From Streptomyces sp. NA02950 (GTDB taxonomy: Bacteria; Actinomycetota; Actinomycetes; Streptomycetales; Streptomycetaceae): a stretch of DNA of 64,000 nt. The translations under genes were made by a program, and so were the position numbers. The stretch spans positions 1,983,001 to 2,047,000 of the forward strand of contig NZ_CP054916.1 in NCBI RefSeq assembly GCF_013364155.1, in the 5' to 3' direction. Of this stretch, positions 51,028-60,494 are shown piece by piece (the first letter of the stretch is position 1; the number at the start of each line of letters is the position of its first letter). The notes beneath the pieces were generated by a model that was not told where the DNA came from, searched no databases, and was given only the letters and a program-made list of their open reading frames with translations.

Positions 51028-53019
51028 TCAGCCGGTGGTGCGCGCTGCGGGCAGCCGGTCGCCCTGCCGTCCCGGGTCCGGCTCTGCGACGCCCTTCTTC
51101 AGCGGTCCGGCGGACGGGGCACCGGTGGCGGTTTTCGGCGCCCCGCCGACCAGGGGCAGCCGGGCCGAGGTGCGGGGCAGATCGAGCGTCAGCCGCGGGG
51201 TGGTGTCCGGCGGTTCGATGAGGCCCGCGTCGGTTCCGGCGATGACGAGGGCGAGCCGGTGTCCGGCCGGGACGATGTGGTCGGTGGCGGCGAGGTCGAG
51301 GGTGAGGGTGTAGCGCTGCCCCGGGGTCAGCGGGCGGCCCTTGCCGTCGTCCGCGTAGGTGCCGAGGTCGGCCCAGCCGCGGCTGATGACCGTGTGGTCG
51401 ACCCGGGCCGGATCGGCGGCGGTCTCCTTGAAGCAGGCGCTGTCGCCCGCCGTGCTGCTCCCCCAGCAGGTGCGCCTATCGTGGGTGACGATGCCCTCGC
51501 CGTCGCCGGTGTAGTCGCGGATGGTGGCCGGGCCGACGTCGACCAGGACAGCGGACAGATGTGCGCTGGTGGTGGAGGGGGTGGCGGTGACGGTCACCGT
51601 GCCCGAACCGGACAGCCGCAGCGGCTCGGTCAGCGGACCGGTGGTGAAGCCCGCCTTGTCCGGGGTGGACTGTCCGAGGTGCGCCGCCCAGTCGGCCTCG
51701 CTCAGTGCGGGGTTGTCGGTGAAGGTCTCGGTCGTACCGGGCGCGGCCCGCCGGGTGCCGAGGACACCGATTCCGGGGGTGTCGCCGCCGCGCGGGCGCA
51801 GCGTGGTCCACCGGGTGCCGGACGGGGGCCAGACGCGGTCGGTGGACCACTGATCGGGGGCGCGTTCGACATCGGCTCCCGGTTCACGCTCGATGCCGTT
51901 GTCGATGCCGAGGAGGTAGTGGTCGAACCAGCGGTGCAGGGTGCGCACCCATGCGCCGCGCCGGAAGTCGAACGGGTCGACGTGTCCTGTCTGGGAGAGC
52001 CAGATCTTGCGCTCGACACCCGCGCGGGAGAGCGCGTTCCACCACTGTCCGAGGTGCTTGGTGCGGACATTGAGGTCCTGCATCCCGTGAACGGCGAAGA
52101 CGCTGGCGCGCACCTTGCGGGCGTCCGGCACATAGTCACGGGCGCTCCACAGCCCGGTCCAGTCGCCGGTCCGCGGCGCTCCCTCGACCAGCCGCTTCTG
52201 GACGGCGGCGCAGCGGCCGTGTGCGGCGTCGCTCTCGATGGCGTCGGCGAGGGCGTCGGGGCCGGAGTCGAAGAGCGGCGCTCCGCGCGCGAAGTAGTAG
52301 TCGTACCAGGAGGAGATGGCGCCGATGGGCACGATGGTCTTGAGCCCCTTGACGCCGGTGGCGGCCACTCCGTTGGCCACCGTGCCGTCGTAACTCTTGC
52401 CGATCATGCCGGTGGCGCCGTTGGACCAGCTCGCCGTGACGGCTCTGCCGCCGCTGGGGGCGTCGTATCCGCGGGCCCGGCCGCCCAGCCAGTCGACGAC
52501 GGACTTGGCGGACTGGATGTCGGACCGGCCGCCGATGTCCACACAGCCGTCGGAGCGGCTGGTCCCGGCCAGGTCGACCAGGACGGTGGCGTAGCCGCGC
52601 GGCACGAAGTAGTTGTCGTAGAAGAGCGGGAACCGGACGGGTTTCCCGGCCGCGTCATAGGTCTTGGTCTGGCTCTCGTTGCCGCGTCCGCAGCAGGCGT
52701 AGTACGGACTGGCGTCCATGATGACGGGGATGCGGTGGCCCGCCTGAGCGGGTTCACGCGGCCGCACGATGTCGACGGCGACGCGGTCGGTCCTGCCGTC
52801 CGCGTCGTCGTCGACTCCAGTGTCCACCCATACGGATTCACGTATGGCGTGCTCGTAGGAGTAGACGGGTCCGCTCTCCCGGACGCCGGCGGGGGCCGCG
52901 TGGGCGGCCTGGGTGCCCAGCGGGGGCAGCAGGGTGACGGCGGCGGCCAGCAGTGCGGTGACCGACGAAAGGATCAGTGTGGTCCGGTGGATGCGGGATT
53001 TCCGCCTCGGTAGCAGCAC
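51028..53019 (-). CDS. Secreted Xaa-Pro dipeptidyl-peptidase (S15)
   Basis: A 663-residue serine peptidase. The N-terminal signal region RIHRTTLILSSVTALLAAAV precedes an AHA cleavage site; the alpha/beta-hydrolase domain carries the nucleophile in IGKSYDGT (S209) and the catalytic His in SQTGHVDPF. The C-terminal jelly-roll (PepX_C-like) domain follows (LSGSGTVTVTATPS). GTG start at 53017-53019, weak ribosome site. It removes Xaa-Pro dipeptides from peptides outside the cell, complementing the M14 and M1 enzymes next to it. Confidence 0.9.
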   Translation of the reverse strand: MLLPRRKSRIHRTTLILSSVTALLAAAVTLLPPLGTQAAHAAPAGVRESGPVYSYEHAIRESVWVDTGVDDDADGRTDRVAVDIVRPREPAQAGHRIPVIMDASPYYACCGRGNESQTKTYDAAGKPVRFPLFYDNYFVPRGYATVLVDLAGTSRSDGCVDIGGRSDIQSAKSVVDWLGGRARGYDAPSGGRAVTASWSNGATGMIGKSYDGTVANGVAATGVKGLKTIVPIGAISSWYDYYFARGAPLFDSGPDALADAIESDAAHGRCAAVQKRLVEGAPRTGDWTGLWSARDYVPDARKVRASVFAVHGMQDLNVRTKHLGQWWNALSRAGVERKIWLSQTGHVDPFDFRRGAWVRTLHRWFDHYLLGIDNGIEREPGADVERAPDQWSTDRVWPPSGTRWTTLRPRGGDTPGIGVLGTRRAAPGTTETFTDNPALSEADWAAHLGQSTPDKAGFTTGPLTEPLRLSGSGTVTVTATPSTTSAHLSAVLVDVGPATIRDYTGDGEGIVTHDRRTCWGSSTAGDSACFKETAADPARVDHTVISRGWADLGTYADDGKGRPLTPGQRYTLTLDLAATDHIVPAGHRLALVIAGTDAGLIEPPDTTPRLTLDLPRTSARLPLVGGAPKTATGAPSAGPLKKGVAEPDPGRQGDRLPAARTTG

Positions 53020-53203
53020 GGCCGGACGGTAGCGCGAGTCAACTCCCGGGCAGAAGAGGCGCGCACCGGAACTGAGGGTTCCTCAGCCGGTGCCGTATCG
53101 GCCGGATGTCGATTACATGTCAGGCGGCGGGATGGACGGGCGGAACCCACCGGGAGTACATAGAGTCGCGAGTGATCGTTCTCCCCTACGAGTTGGAGGA
53201 CTC

Positions 53204-54694
53204 GTGCGTCACCACAGACTCCTCGTCCCGGGCGCTGTCGCGGCCTGCCTGTTGCTGGCGATCCCGGCCTCGGCGGCCGATGCCACCCCGGGCGCCCCCG
53301 GCCTCGGGGATTCCTACTACCCGTCGTACGGCAACGGCGGGTACGACGTCTCCCACTACGACCTGCGGCTGAAGTACCAGCCGACGACGGACCGGCTGGA
53401 CGGCACCACGACGGTCCTGGCCACCGCCGCCCAGGATCTGTCGCGCTTCAACCTGGACTTCGCGCTCGATGTGAGCGAGGTGCTGGTGGGCGGGAAGAAG
53501 GCGGCGTTCACCAGGACCGGCGACCACGAGCTGGAGATCACCCCGGCCGCGCCGCTGGACAAGGGCCGCCCCTTCACCGTGGTGGTGCGCTACCACGGCA
53601 CCCCGTCGAAGGTGCAGGCGAGCGGGTTCACCGCCTGGCTGCGCACCCCCGACGGGGCGGTGGCGGCCAATGAGCCGGAGTCGGCGTGGTGGTGGTACCC
53701 CAGCAATGACCATCCGCTGGACAAGGCCACGTACGACGTGTCGGTGGCGGTCCCGGACGGGACGCAGGCGATCAGCAACGGCACCCTCCAGTCGACCGGT
53801 TCCCGGCTGGGCTGGACCCGGTACAACTGGCGCTCCAGCAAGCCGCAGGCCACCTATCTGACCACGCTGGCGGTCGGGAAGTTCGACATCACCAAGGACA
53901 CCACCGCGGGCGGCCTGCCGGTCATCAACGCGTACAGCAAGGACCTCGGCGACAACGCGGGCGCGGTGCGGGCGAGCGTGGAGCGCTCGGCGGAGATCGT
54001 GGACTGGGAGTCCACGGTCTTCGGCCCGTACCCGTTCGAGGCACTGGGCGGCTATGTGCCGAACGTGCCCACCGGGTACGCGCTGGAGACCCAGACCCGG
54101 CCGTTCTACAGCCCCCGGCAGTTCTCCCGGGGCGCGAACACCTCGGTGGTCGTCCATGAGCTGGCCCACCAGTGGTTCGGCGACAGCGTCTCGCTGAAGG
54201 ACTGGCGGGACATCTGGCTCAACGAGGGGTTCGCCTCCTACGCCCAGTGGCTGTGGTCGGAGAAGGAGGGCGAGGGCACCGCGCAGGAACTGGCGGACTA
54301 CACCTACGCCTCCTACCCGGCGGACGACCCGTTCTGGACGGTCAAGCCCGCCGACCCGGGCCCGCAGAACCAGTTCCACGACGCGGTCTACGACCGGGGC
54401 GCGCTGGCCCTCCAGGCGCTGCGCAACAAGGTCGGCGACAAGGACTTCTTCGCCATCCTCAAGGGCTGGACGGCGAAGAACCGGTACGGCAACGCCTCGG
54501 TGCGGGACTTCGTGACCTTCGCCGAGAAGGTGTCCGGCGATCCGCTGAACCAGCTCTTCGACACCTGGCTGTACACCCCGTCCAAGCCCGCCGCCTCGGC
54601 GGCGCGGGCGGCGGCGGTGAGCCCCGCCAAGGCCGTGGCGAAGCCCAGGTCGTGGGACCGGATCCAGGCCACGCACAGCGCCCACCGGCACTGA
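53204..54694 (+). CDS. Secreted M1-family aminopeptidase
   Basis: A 496-residue gluzincin. A signal peptide (VRHHRLLVPGAVAACLLLAI, cut near ASA) leads to the beta-sandwich domain and the catalytic domain with HELAHQWFGD (H318, E319, H322) and NEGFA (E341). The family GxMEN motif is replaced by GYALETQT, which occurs in actinobacterial relatives. GTG 53204 follows GGAGG at five bases. It is divergent from the S15 gene (184 bp). A lysine/alanine-rich C-terminal tail is present. Confidence 0.92.
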   Translation: MRHHRLLVPGAVAACLLLAIPASAADATPGAPGLGDSYYPSYGNGGYDVSHYDLRLKYQPTTDRLDGTTTVLATAAQDLSRFNLDFALDVSEVLVGGKKAAFTRTGDHELEITPAAPLDKGRPFTVVVRYHGTPSKVQASGFTAWLRTPDGAVAANEPESAWWWYPSNDHPLDKATYDVSVAVPDGTQAISNGTLQSTGSRLGWTRYNWRSSKPQATYLTTLAVGKFDITKDTTAGGLPVINAYSKDLGDNAGAVRASVERSAEIVDWESTVFGPYPFEALGGYVPNVPTGYALETQTRPFYSPRQFSRGANTSVVVHELAHQWFGDSVSLKDWRDIWLNEGFASYAQWLWSEKEGEGTAQELADYTYASYPADDPFWTVKPADPGPQNQFHDAVYDRGALALQALRNKVGDKDFFAILKGWTAKNRYGNASVRDFVTFAEKVSGDPLNQLFDTWLYTPSKPAASAARAAAVSPAKAVAKPRSWDRIQATHSAHRH

Positions 54695-54730
54695 CACCGG
54701 CCACGGTGCGCGCCTGGCGGGCGGAGGACC

Positions 54731-55588
54731 TCAGCCCGCCCGGCGCGCACGGGCCCGCGCCTGGCGCGCGACCGGCAGATAGCGCAGCCGCTCCGGCAGC
54801 AGCGGCACGACCACCCGCACCACCCGGCCGAACCAGCGCAGCCTGCGCTCCTGCGCGGCCGTCCACTCCAGGCCGATGGCCTCCCGGGCGTCCGGCGGCA
54901 TCAGCCCCGCGACGAGGAAGGCGCGGAACCGGGTGAACAGCGGGCGCAGGCCCGGCCAGAGGAGCCGCAGCGGCAGCGGCCCTGGGGCCGGGACGGGTAC
55001 GTCGCGGGCGGCCAGTTCACGGGCGACGGGTGTGGGCTCCAGCCGCTCGCGCACCACCGCCCGGTAGTACGGCCAGAACTCCTCGACGCTGCCCGGCAGT
55101 TCGTCCTCGGCGAGGCCCAGCACCCGTCCGACGCGGAGCCACTCGGCGTACAGCGCGCGCTCCTCGGCGACGGTGAAGGGACGGGCGCCCAGATAGCGCT
55201 GGGCCCGCAGATAGACCGGATAGCCGGTGGCGTGCACCCAGCGGTAGAGCTCGGGATCGAGCGCGTGGTACGGGCGGCCGTCGGCGGCCACGCCGTGGAC
55301 ACCGCGGTGGAGGGCGCGCAGTCTGCGGCCCTCCGCCGCGGCCCGGTCCCCGCCGTAGACCCACAGCTGCACCGAGCGCAGGGAGCGCTCACCGCGCCCC
55401 CACGGATCGGTGCGGAAGACGGAGTGCTGGTCCACACCCGCCCCGACCGCCGGATGCGCCACCTGCATGGTCATCGCGGCCGGGAGGGCGAGCACACTGC
55501 GCACCTCCCCCGCGATGGACCACAGGATGCCGCCGGGGGGTGGCGGCCGCTGGTCCATGCCGGTGGGGTGGGGGCCGTGCTCGTTCAT
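54731..55588 (-). CDS. MpaB/DUF2236-family oxygenase-like protein
   Basis: A 285-residue alpha-helical protein of the ER-bound oxygenase/latex-clearing-related DUF2236 family. Conserved His/Asp patterns are visible in QVAHPAVGAGVDQHS, HRGVHGVAADG and LYRWVHATG, and the family-typical FWPYYRAVV and PLPLRLLWPGLRPL. Homologues bind b-type haem; the reaction here is unknown. ATG 55588 is followed after a short distance by the GH2 gene stop on the same strand. A basic C-tail (ARQARARARRAG) is odd but plausible. Confidence 0.82.
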   Translation of the reverse strand: MNEHGPHPTGMDQRPPPPGGILWSIAGEVRSVLALPAAMTMQVAHPAVGAGVDQHSVFRTDPWGRGERSLRSVQLWVYGGDRAAAEGRRLRALHRGVHGVAADGRPYHALDPELYRWVHATGYPVYLRAQRYLGARPFTVAEERALYAEWLRVGRVLGLAEDELPGSVEEFWPYYRAVVRERLEPTPVARELAARDVPVPAPGPLPLRLLWPGLRPLFTRFRAFLVAGLMPPDAREAIGLEWTAAQERRLRWFGRVVRVVVPLLPERLRYLPVARQARARARRAG

Positions 55589-55643
55589 CGGAACCGGTAC
55601 GGGCTACGGGCGGGCCGGGCGCGCCCGGCCCGCGCGGATGGGT

Positions 55644-58600
55644 CTAGTCGCTGCTCCTTCCAGTATGCGCCGTCGTGCCGGGGCCGAGCGGGCGCAGGGT
55701 CAGGGTGTAGTCGTAGGCCCGGTCGGCCCGTACCCGGTACTGGTCGCGGACCGGGTTGGGAGTGTCGCCCACCCCGGTGACCGCGTGGTCGGCGTGCAGG
55801 GTGTTCCAGCCGTCGTTGCGCTTGAGGAAGTGCGGATAGGCGGCCCGGTCGAGCTGGTCGTACGCGGTGGCGCCCGCCTGGAGGTCACCGGAGACCAGCA
55901 GGCCGCGCCGGCGGCCGTCGGTCAGCGACGCCCAGCGCACATCGTCGTGGTTGCCGTGGTCCTGCGGCTTCAGATACTCCACGTACTGGTCCCTCACCGG
56001 GGAGGACCACACCCCCATGGGAGTGCCGTCCTTGCGGTCGTTGACGTTCTCCACGGGGCCGCGGCCGTACCAGCGGAAGGTGCTGTACCGCTGGGGCACG
56101 CGCAGTTTGAGGCCGATCCGCGGCAGATAGGACAGGGTGCGGAAGTCACCGCGCGCCTCGACCTGGTGCCGGATCCGCACCTGCCCGGCCCCGTCGACCC
56201 GGTACGCCACGGTCTGGCCGAAGGACGCGCCGGTGACATCGGGGGCGGCGGCGGTGGAACGGACGGAGACGGTGACCGTGCCGTCGTCGCCGGGTGTCAC
56301 CGCCACCCCGTCCACGGTGGTGCGCAGCCGGTCCAGACCCAGGGTGCGCCAGCGTTTGCCCTCGGCGGTGCCCCAGTCGGAGCGCTCGTTGCTGATCGGG
56401 GCGCGCCAGGCGTCCAGTTCGGGCCCGGACCGCAGCAGTTCGCGGCCGTCCGCGCGCATCGAGGTCAGGGTTCCCTTCTTCCGGTCGAAGGTGTAGCGGA
56501 AGCCGTCGCCGGTGACGCGGACGGTGTCGCCGCTCTCGGTGGCCCTGGCCGGGCCGCCGCCGGGGCGGGCTGCGGGTTCGGGCACCGTGTCGCCGCCGAC
56601 CGCGAACTGGCCGAAGGACACCACATGCCCGGCCTTCGCCCAGTCGGTGGTGCGGGCGGTGACGGCCTGCACGATGAGATGGCGCTCGTAGCCGCCGGGG
56701 TTGGCGGGCGGTGCCGGGAGCTGGATGTCCTCGGCGGCTCCGGGGCCGACGTCCAGGGCGCGGGTGCCGCCGGCGACGGTCTTCGCGCCCTCGGTCACCT
56801 TCCAGCGCAGCTTCAGATCCGACGTCCCCGTGAACGCGCGCTCGTTGGTGACCGTGACCTTGCCCGCACGCGGCCCGTCACCGGACGGTGCGGTGATCCG
56901 GATCGGCGCCTGCACCCAGGCGAGCTGCGCGGTCTCCGGTTCCGGTGTGCGGTCGGCGGTGACCAGTCCGTCCACCCCGGACTCGTAGAGCCCGTAGGAG
57001 AGATAGCTGCCCTCGCGGGTGAACTCGTCGAAGTCCAGGGCGATCAGGGCGTCCCGCTCGGGGTCCTCGTCCTCGGCCAGCCGGTCCGCGCCGAGCGCCG
57101 TGTCGTAGACCCGGACCCGGTCGATGGTGCCCTTGGCGGTGCGTCCGGTCCAGCCGTCCTCCATGGCGTCGTTGTTGCGGCCGACGCCGAGATCGAAGCC
57201 GGTGTAGTCGATCCGGCCGCTCCAGGCGGTCTCGGCGAGCTGTTTGCCGTCCGCGAACAGCCGCAGGGCGGTGCCGTCGTAGGTGCCGGTGACCCGGTGC
57301 CAGGCGCCGGTCCAGCCCTCGGGGACGTGGGCGGTGACGGTGCGGGGTCCGCCCTGGCTGGTGATGGTGAACTCCAGGGTGTCCTCGTCCTTCATCCGCA
57401 GCACGTACTGGTCGCCCTTGCTGACGATGGTGAAGTCGCCGGTCCAGGGGGCGGCGGGCTTGACCTGGGCGTCGAGGGTGACGGCGGTGCCGGTGAGGTC
57501 CAGGCTCGGATCGCGGTAGACCTCGACGAAGTCGTCCAGGCCGGACAGATACAGCGCCTTGCCGCTCTTGCCGTCGACGACCTCCGGTTTGCCGGACAGG
57601 CTTGCGGCGACGCCGTTGCCGGAGGAGTCGGGGGTGGTGATGAGCGGACGACGGATGTTCTGCTCGGCCCAGTCCCAGATGAACCCGCCCTGGGCGCGCG
57701 GCTGGGACCGCATGACCTCCCAGAACTCCCGGAAGTTGCCGAGGCTGTTGCCCATGGCGTGGGCGTACTCACCCATCACGATGGGCTTGGTGAAGCTCTT
57801 GGCCTTGGACTCCAGGGAGGCCGGGGTCGGATAGCGGGGTCCGGCCACATCGGCGAACGGGGCGTCGCCGTCGGGCCAGTTGGACTGGTGGTAGAGCGGA
57901 CGGGTGGGCTCACGCTGCTTGGTCCACTCGGCCATGGCGAAGTGGGCCTTGCCGAGCCCGGCCTCGTTGCCGGTGTCCCACAGGATGACGCTGGGGTGGT
58001 TCTTGTCGCGCTCCACCATGCCCCGGTGGCGGTCGAGGAACGCCTTCCGCCACTCGGGGCGCTCGGCGAGACAGTCCCTCGGACAGCTCTCGTGGCTGTG
58101 GGTCTCGATCTCCATTTCGTCGTCGATCAGGATGCCCTCGCGGTCGGCGAGTTCGTAGAGATAGGGGTCCGAGGGGTAGTGGGAGGTGCGGATGGCGTTG
58201 ACGTTCAGCCGCTTCATCAGCCGGATGTCCTGTTCCATCCGGGCGCGGGTGGCGTGCCGTCCGGTGGCCGGGTCGGTCTCGGCGCGGTTGACGCCCCGGA
58301 TCAGGACGCGTTTGCCGTTGAGCTTCAGCAGCTTGTCCTTGACCTCGATCTCACGGAAGCCGACGCTCTGGCGGACGGTCTGGACGGCCTTGCCGCCGGG
58401 GTCGCGCAGGGTGAGCACCAGCGCGTAGAGGTCGGGTGTCTCGTCGGACCACTTGGCGGGGTCGGTGACCTTCCCGGTCAGTTCCGCCGTGCCGTTGTGC
58501 TCCTCGGCGCTCAGCCGCTTCACCTCGCGCCCCTCGGGGTCGTAGAGCACTCCGGTGACCCGGTGCGGGCCGCTGGTGTCGCCCGGGGTGCGCGCGATGT

Positions 58601-59453
58601 CCACCTGGGTGCGCAGGGTGGCGTCCCGGTAGGAGTCGTCGAGGTCGGTGGTGACGTACGCGTCCCGCATCCAGGTGGTGGGCGTGGAGTACAGCGTCAC
58701 GGAGCGGAAGATGCCCGCGTAGCGCCACTGGTCGTAGTCCTCCAGATAGGACCCGGCGCTCCAGCGGTGCACCTGGAGGGCGACCCGGTTGGTGCCGGGG
58801 TGCAGATAGTCGGTGACGTCGAACTCGGCGGGGACGTAGCCGCCCTGGTCGTAGCCGACGTACCGGCCGTTGATCCACAGGAACCAGCCGGAGGTGACCC
58901 CGTCGAAGCGGATCACCTGGCGGCGGCCGTCCCAGTCCCGGGGCACCTCGACGGTGCGGACGTACGCCCCGGTGGGGTTGAGGTCACGCGGCACCTTCGG
59001 CGGGGCGTCGGGGACCATCTCGCTCTGGACGTTGCGGAACAGCGGATGGTCGAGGTCGTCGGTCTGCCAGGTGTGCGGGACCCGGACGCTCTTCCAGCCG
59101 GAGGTGGCGGTGTTGTAGTCCTCCTTCCAGAAGCCGCGCGGGGCGTCCTCGGGGCGGTCGGCGAGGGCGAACCGCCACCGGCCGTCGAGGCTGCGCTCCC
59201 ATGCCTCCCGGTCGGGGCCGTCGGGGCGGAGCCGGGCGTGCGGGGGTTCCTGGCCCTCGCCGGTGCGCTCGGGGTCCTCGAGATAGCTGTGCACATCCGC
59301 GGGGAGGCCGTCGGCGTCGGATGCCCGGCCGGTGGCGGTGTCCGCCGCCGTGAGTCCGAGGCCGACGGCAGTGGTCATCGCGAGCACCACCGCGATCAGC
59401 CGTCGGACCGGGCCGCGGGGTCCGCTGCCGGGCCTGCCGTATCTCCTGCTCAA
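55644..59453 (-). CDS. Secreted GH2 beta-galactosidase with a LamG-like insertion
   Basis: A 1,269-residue enzyme. TTG start (59451-59453) with GAGGTGA eight bases before precedes a signal peptide (RRLIAVVLAMTTAVGLGLTA). Domains: GH2 sugar-binding jelly-roll (about 75-260), Ig-like (260-370), catalytic barrel with acid/base LWDTGNEAGL (E497) and nucleophile VMGEYAHAMGN (E562), a concanavalin/LamG-like insertion (about 612-790), then DUF4981 and the Bgal small-chain domain to the end. Size exceeds LacZ (about 1,020) mainly through the insertion. An upstream ATG (59537) lies inside the promoter. Confidence 0.9.
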   Translation of the reverse strand: MSRRYGRPGSGPRGPVRRLIAVVLAMTTAVGLGLTAADTATGRASDADGLPADVHSYLEDPERTGEGQEPPHARLRPDGPDREAWERSLDGRWRFALADRPEDAPRGFWKEDYNTATSGWKSVRVPHTWQTDDLDHPLFRNVQSEMVPDAPPKVPRDLNPTGAYVRTVEVPRDWDGRRQVIRFDGVTSGWFLWINGRYVGYDQGGYVPAEFDVTDYLHPGTNRVALQVHRWSAGSYLEDYDQWRYAGIFRSVTLYSTPTTWMRDAYVTTDLDDSYRDATLRTQVDIARTPGDTSGPHRVTGVLYDPEGREVKRLSAEEHNGTAELTGKVTDPAKWSDETPDLYALVLTLRDPGGKAVQTVRQSVGFREIEVKDKLLKLNGKRVLIRGVNRAETDPATGRHATRARMEQDIRLMKRLNVNAIRTSHYPSDPYLYELADREGILIDDEMEIETHSHESCPRDCLAERPEWRKAFLDRHRGMVERDKNHPSVILWDTGNEAGLGKAHFAMAEWTKQREPTRPLYHQSNWPDGDAPFADVAGPRYPTPASLESKAKSFTKPIVMGEYAHAMGNSLGNFREFWEVMRSQPRAQGGFIWDWAEQNIRRPLITTPDSSGNGVAASLSGKPEVVDGKSGKALYLSGLDDFVEVYRDPSLDLTGTAVTLDAQVKPAAPWTGDFTIVSKGDQYVLRMKDEDTLEFTITSQGGPRTVTAHVPEGWTGAWHRVTGTYDGTALRLFADGKQLAETAWSGRIDYTGFDLGVGRNNDAMEDGWTGRTAKGTIDRVRVYDTALGADRLAEDEDPERDALIALDFDEFTREGSYLSYGLYESGVDGLVTADRTPEPETAQLAWVQAPIRITAPSGDGPRAGKVTVTNERAFTGTSDLKLRWKVTEGAKTVAGGTRALDVGPGAAEDIQLPAPPANPGGYERHLIVQAVTARTTDWAKAGHVVSFGQFAVGGDTVPEPAARPGGGPARATESGDTVRVTGDGFRYTFDRKKGTLTSMRADGRELLRSGPELDAWRAPISNERSDWGTAEGKRWRTLGLDRLRTTVDGVAVTPGDDGTVTVSVRSTAAAPDVTGASFGQTVAYRVDGAGQVRIRHQVEARGDFRTLSYLPRIGLKLRVPQRYSTFRWYGRGPVENVNDRKDGTPMGVWSSPVRDQYVEYLKPQDHGNHDDVRWASLTDGRRRGLLVSGDLQAGATAYDQLDRAAYPHFLKRNDGWNTLHADHAVTGVGDTPNPVRDQYRVRADRAYDYTLTLRPLGPGTTAHTGRSSD

Positions 59454-59508
59454 TTCCCACTTCACCTCACAGATCCGGAAGAAATTCAACAGAGATGAAC
59501 GAGGTCGC

Positions 59509-59537
59509 ACAGTATTGATGGACCCCCAGGGCGTCAA
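59509..59537 (-). promoter_or_regulatory. Promoter of the GH2 beta-galactosidase gene
   Basis: On the minus strand TTGACG (59537-59532) and TACTGT (59514-59509) with the ideal 17-base spacing. The start codon TTG is about 55 bases beyond the -10. This promoter makes the ATG at 59537 unlikely as start. The MerR gene diverges 120 bp away and may regulate it. Confidence 0.55.
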
Positions 59538-59657
59538 CCGTTCTCACAGCGGCCTCTGGTGGCCAGGTTGGGGCAGGAGGTTTCACAGTGGTGATGAGAC
59601 AGCAATACTGATGAACCCGATGGAGCAGCAGCACACCGGAGAGCGAGGCGCGGCCCG

Positions 59658-60428
59658 ATGACCACCCCCGACACCGAGGAACCGACTCTCACCGTCGACG
59701 AACTGGCGGCGCGTGCCGGGGTGACCGTCCGTACGGTCCGCTTCTACGGCACCCGCGGACTGCTGCCACCGCCGGTGATCGGGCCCCGCCGGGTCGGCCG
59801 CTACGGCGCCGAGCACCTCGCGCGGCTCGCGCTAATCGAGGAGCTCCAGCACCACGGGATGACGCTGGCCGCCATCGAGCGCTATCTCAGCCGGCTCCCG
59901 GCGGACATCAGCCCCGACGATCTGGCCATCCACCGCGCCATGGTGGCCTCCTGGGCCCCGGACACCTCCGAGGAGACCAGCCGTGCGGAGCTGTCCCGGC
60001 GGGCGGGGCGGGAGTTGACGGAGGAGGACATCGACCGGCTGGCCGCGCTCGACGCCCTGGAGCGCACCGGGGACCCGGACGTCTTCCGGATCGATCCGCG
60101 GGTGCTGGACCTGGGGATGCGGCTGCTGGACGTGCCGATCGAGCTGGAGACGATACTGGCGGCCCACGCCGTGGTGGTGGACCACACCCGCTCCGTGGCG
60201 CGGGAGCTGGGGCGGCTGTTCCGCGACGAGGTGTGGGGGCCGCGGCGGGACCGGGAGTCGGAGGCCGGTCCGGAGCGGGTGAAGGCGAAGAAGTCGCTGT
60301 CGGCCCATATGCAGCCGCTGGTGGTGCAGGCGCTGGTGATCGCCTTCCAGCGGTCGATGAAGCAGGAGCTGCGCGCCTGGTACGGGCAGGACCTTGCGGA
60401 GCGCGACACATCCGCGGACGAGGGCTGA
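59658..60428 (+). CDS. MerR-family transcriptional regulator
   Basis: A 256-residue regulator. The DNA-binding domain is TVDELAARAGVTVRTVRFYGTRGLL, then RVGRYGAEHLARLALIEELQHHGMTLAAIERYL (about 11-78). The C-terminal 170 residues are a large effector domain, unlike short metal-sensing MerR proteins; no Cys cluster is seen. Divergent from the GH2 gene and convergent with the fatty-acid genes, it could control either; relatives next to fadB/fadA genes are common in Streptomyces. ATG 59658. Confidence 0.88.
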   Translation: MTTPDTEEPTLTVDELAARAGVTVRTVRFYGTRGLLPPPVIGPRRVGRYGAEHLARLALIEELQHHGMTLAAIERYLSRLPADISPDDLAIHRAMVASWAPDTSEETSRAELSRRAGRELTEEDIDRLAALDALERTGDPDVFRIDPRVLDLGMRLLDVPIELETILAAHAVVVDHTRSVARELGRLFRDEVWGPRRDRESEAGPERVKAKKSLSAHMQPLVVQALVIAFQRSMKQELRAWYGQDLAERDTSADEG

Positions 60429-60430
60429 CG

Positions 60431-60475
60431 ACGACCGCCGGTGGACCGGGACTGCCCCGGTCCACCGGCGGTCGT
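60431..60475. terminator. Perfect 20-bp hairpin, bidirectional terminator
   Basis: Arms 60431-60450 and 60456-60475 are perfectly complementary over 20 bp with loop ACTGC. It begins 2 bp after the MerR stop and ends 20 bp before the FadB-like gene's stop, so it should end both transcripts. Confidence 0.75.
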
Positions 60476-60494
60476 GGTCATCCCGCGGCGGTGG

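Noticed and set aside
49315..53013. Long plus-strand frame covering the M14 and S15 genes
   Set aside because: Shadow of real peptidases with signal peptides and catalytic motifs on the minus strand.
55410..59498. 1,362-codon plus-strand frame opposite the GH2 gene
   Set aside because: No recognisable domain; GH2 motifs and promoter are on the minus strand.
59454..59537. Upstream ATG (59537) as start of the GH2 gene
   Set aside because: It lies in the -35 hexamer of a good promoter, and the extra residues do not look like part of a signal peptide.
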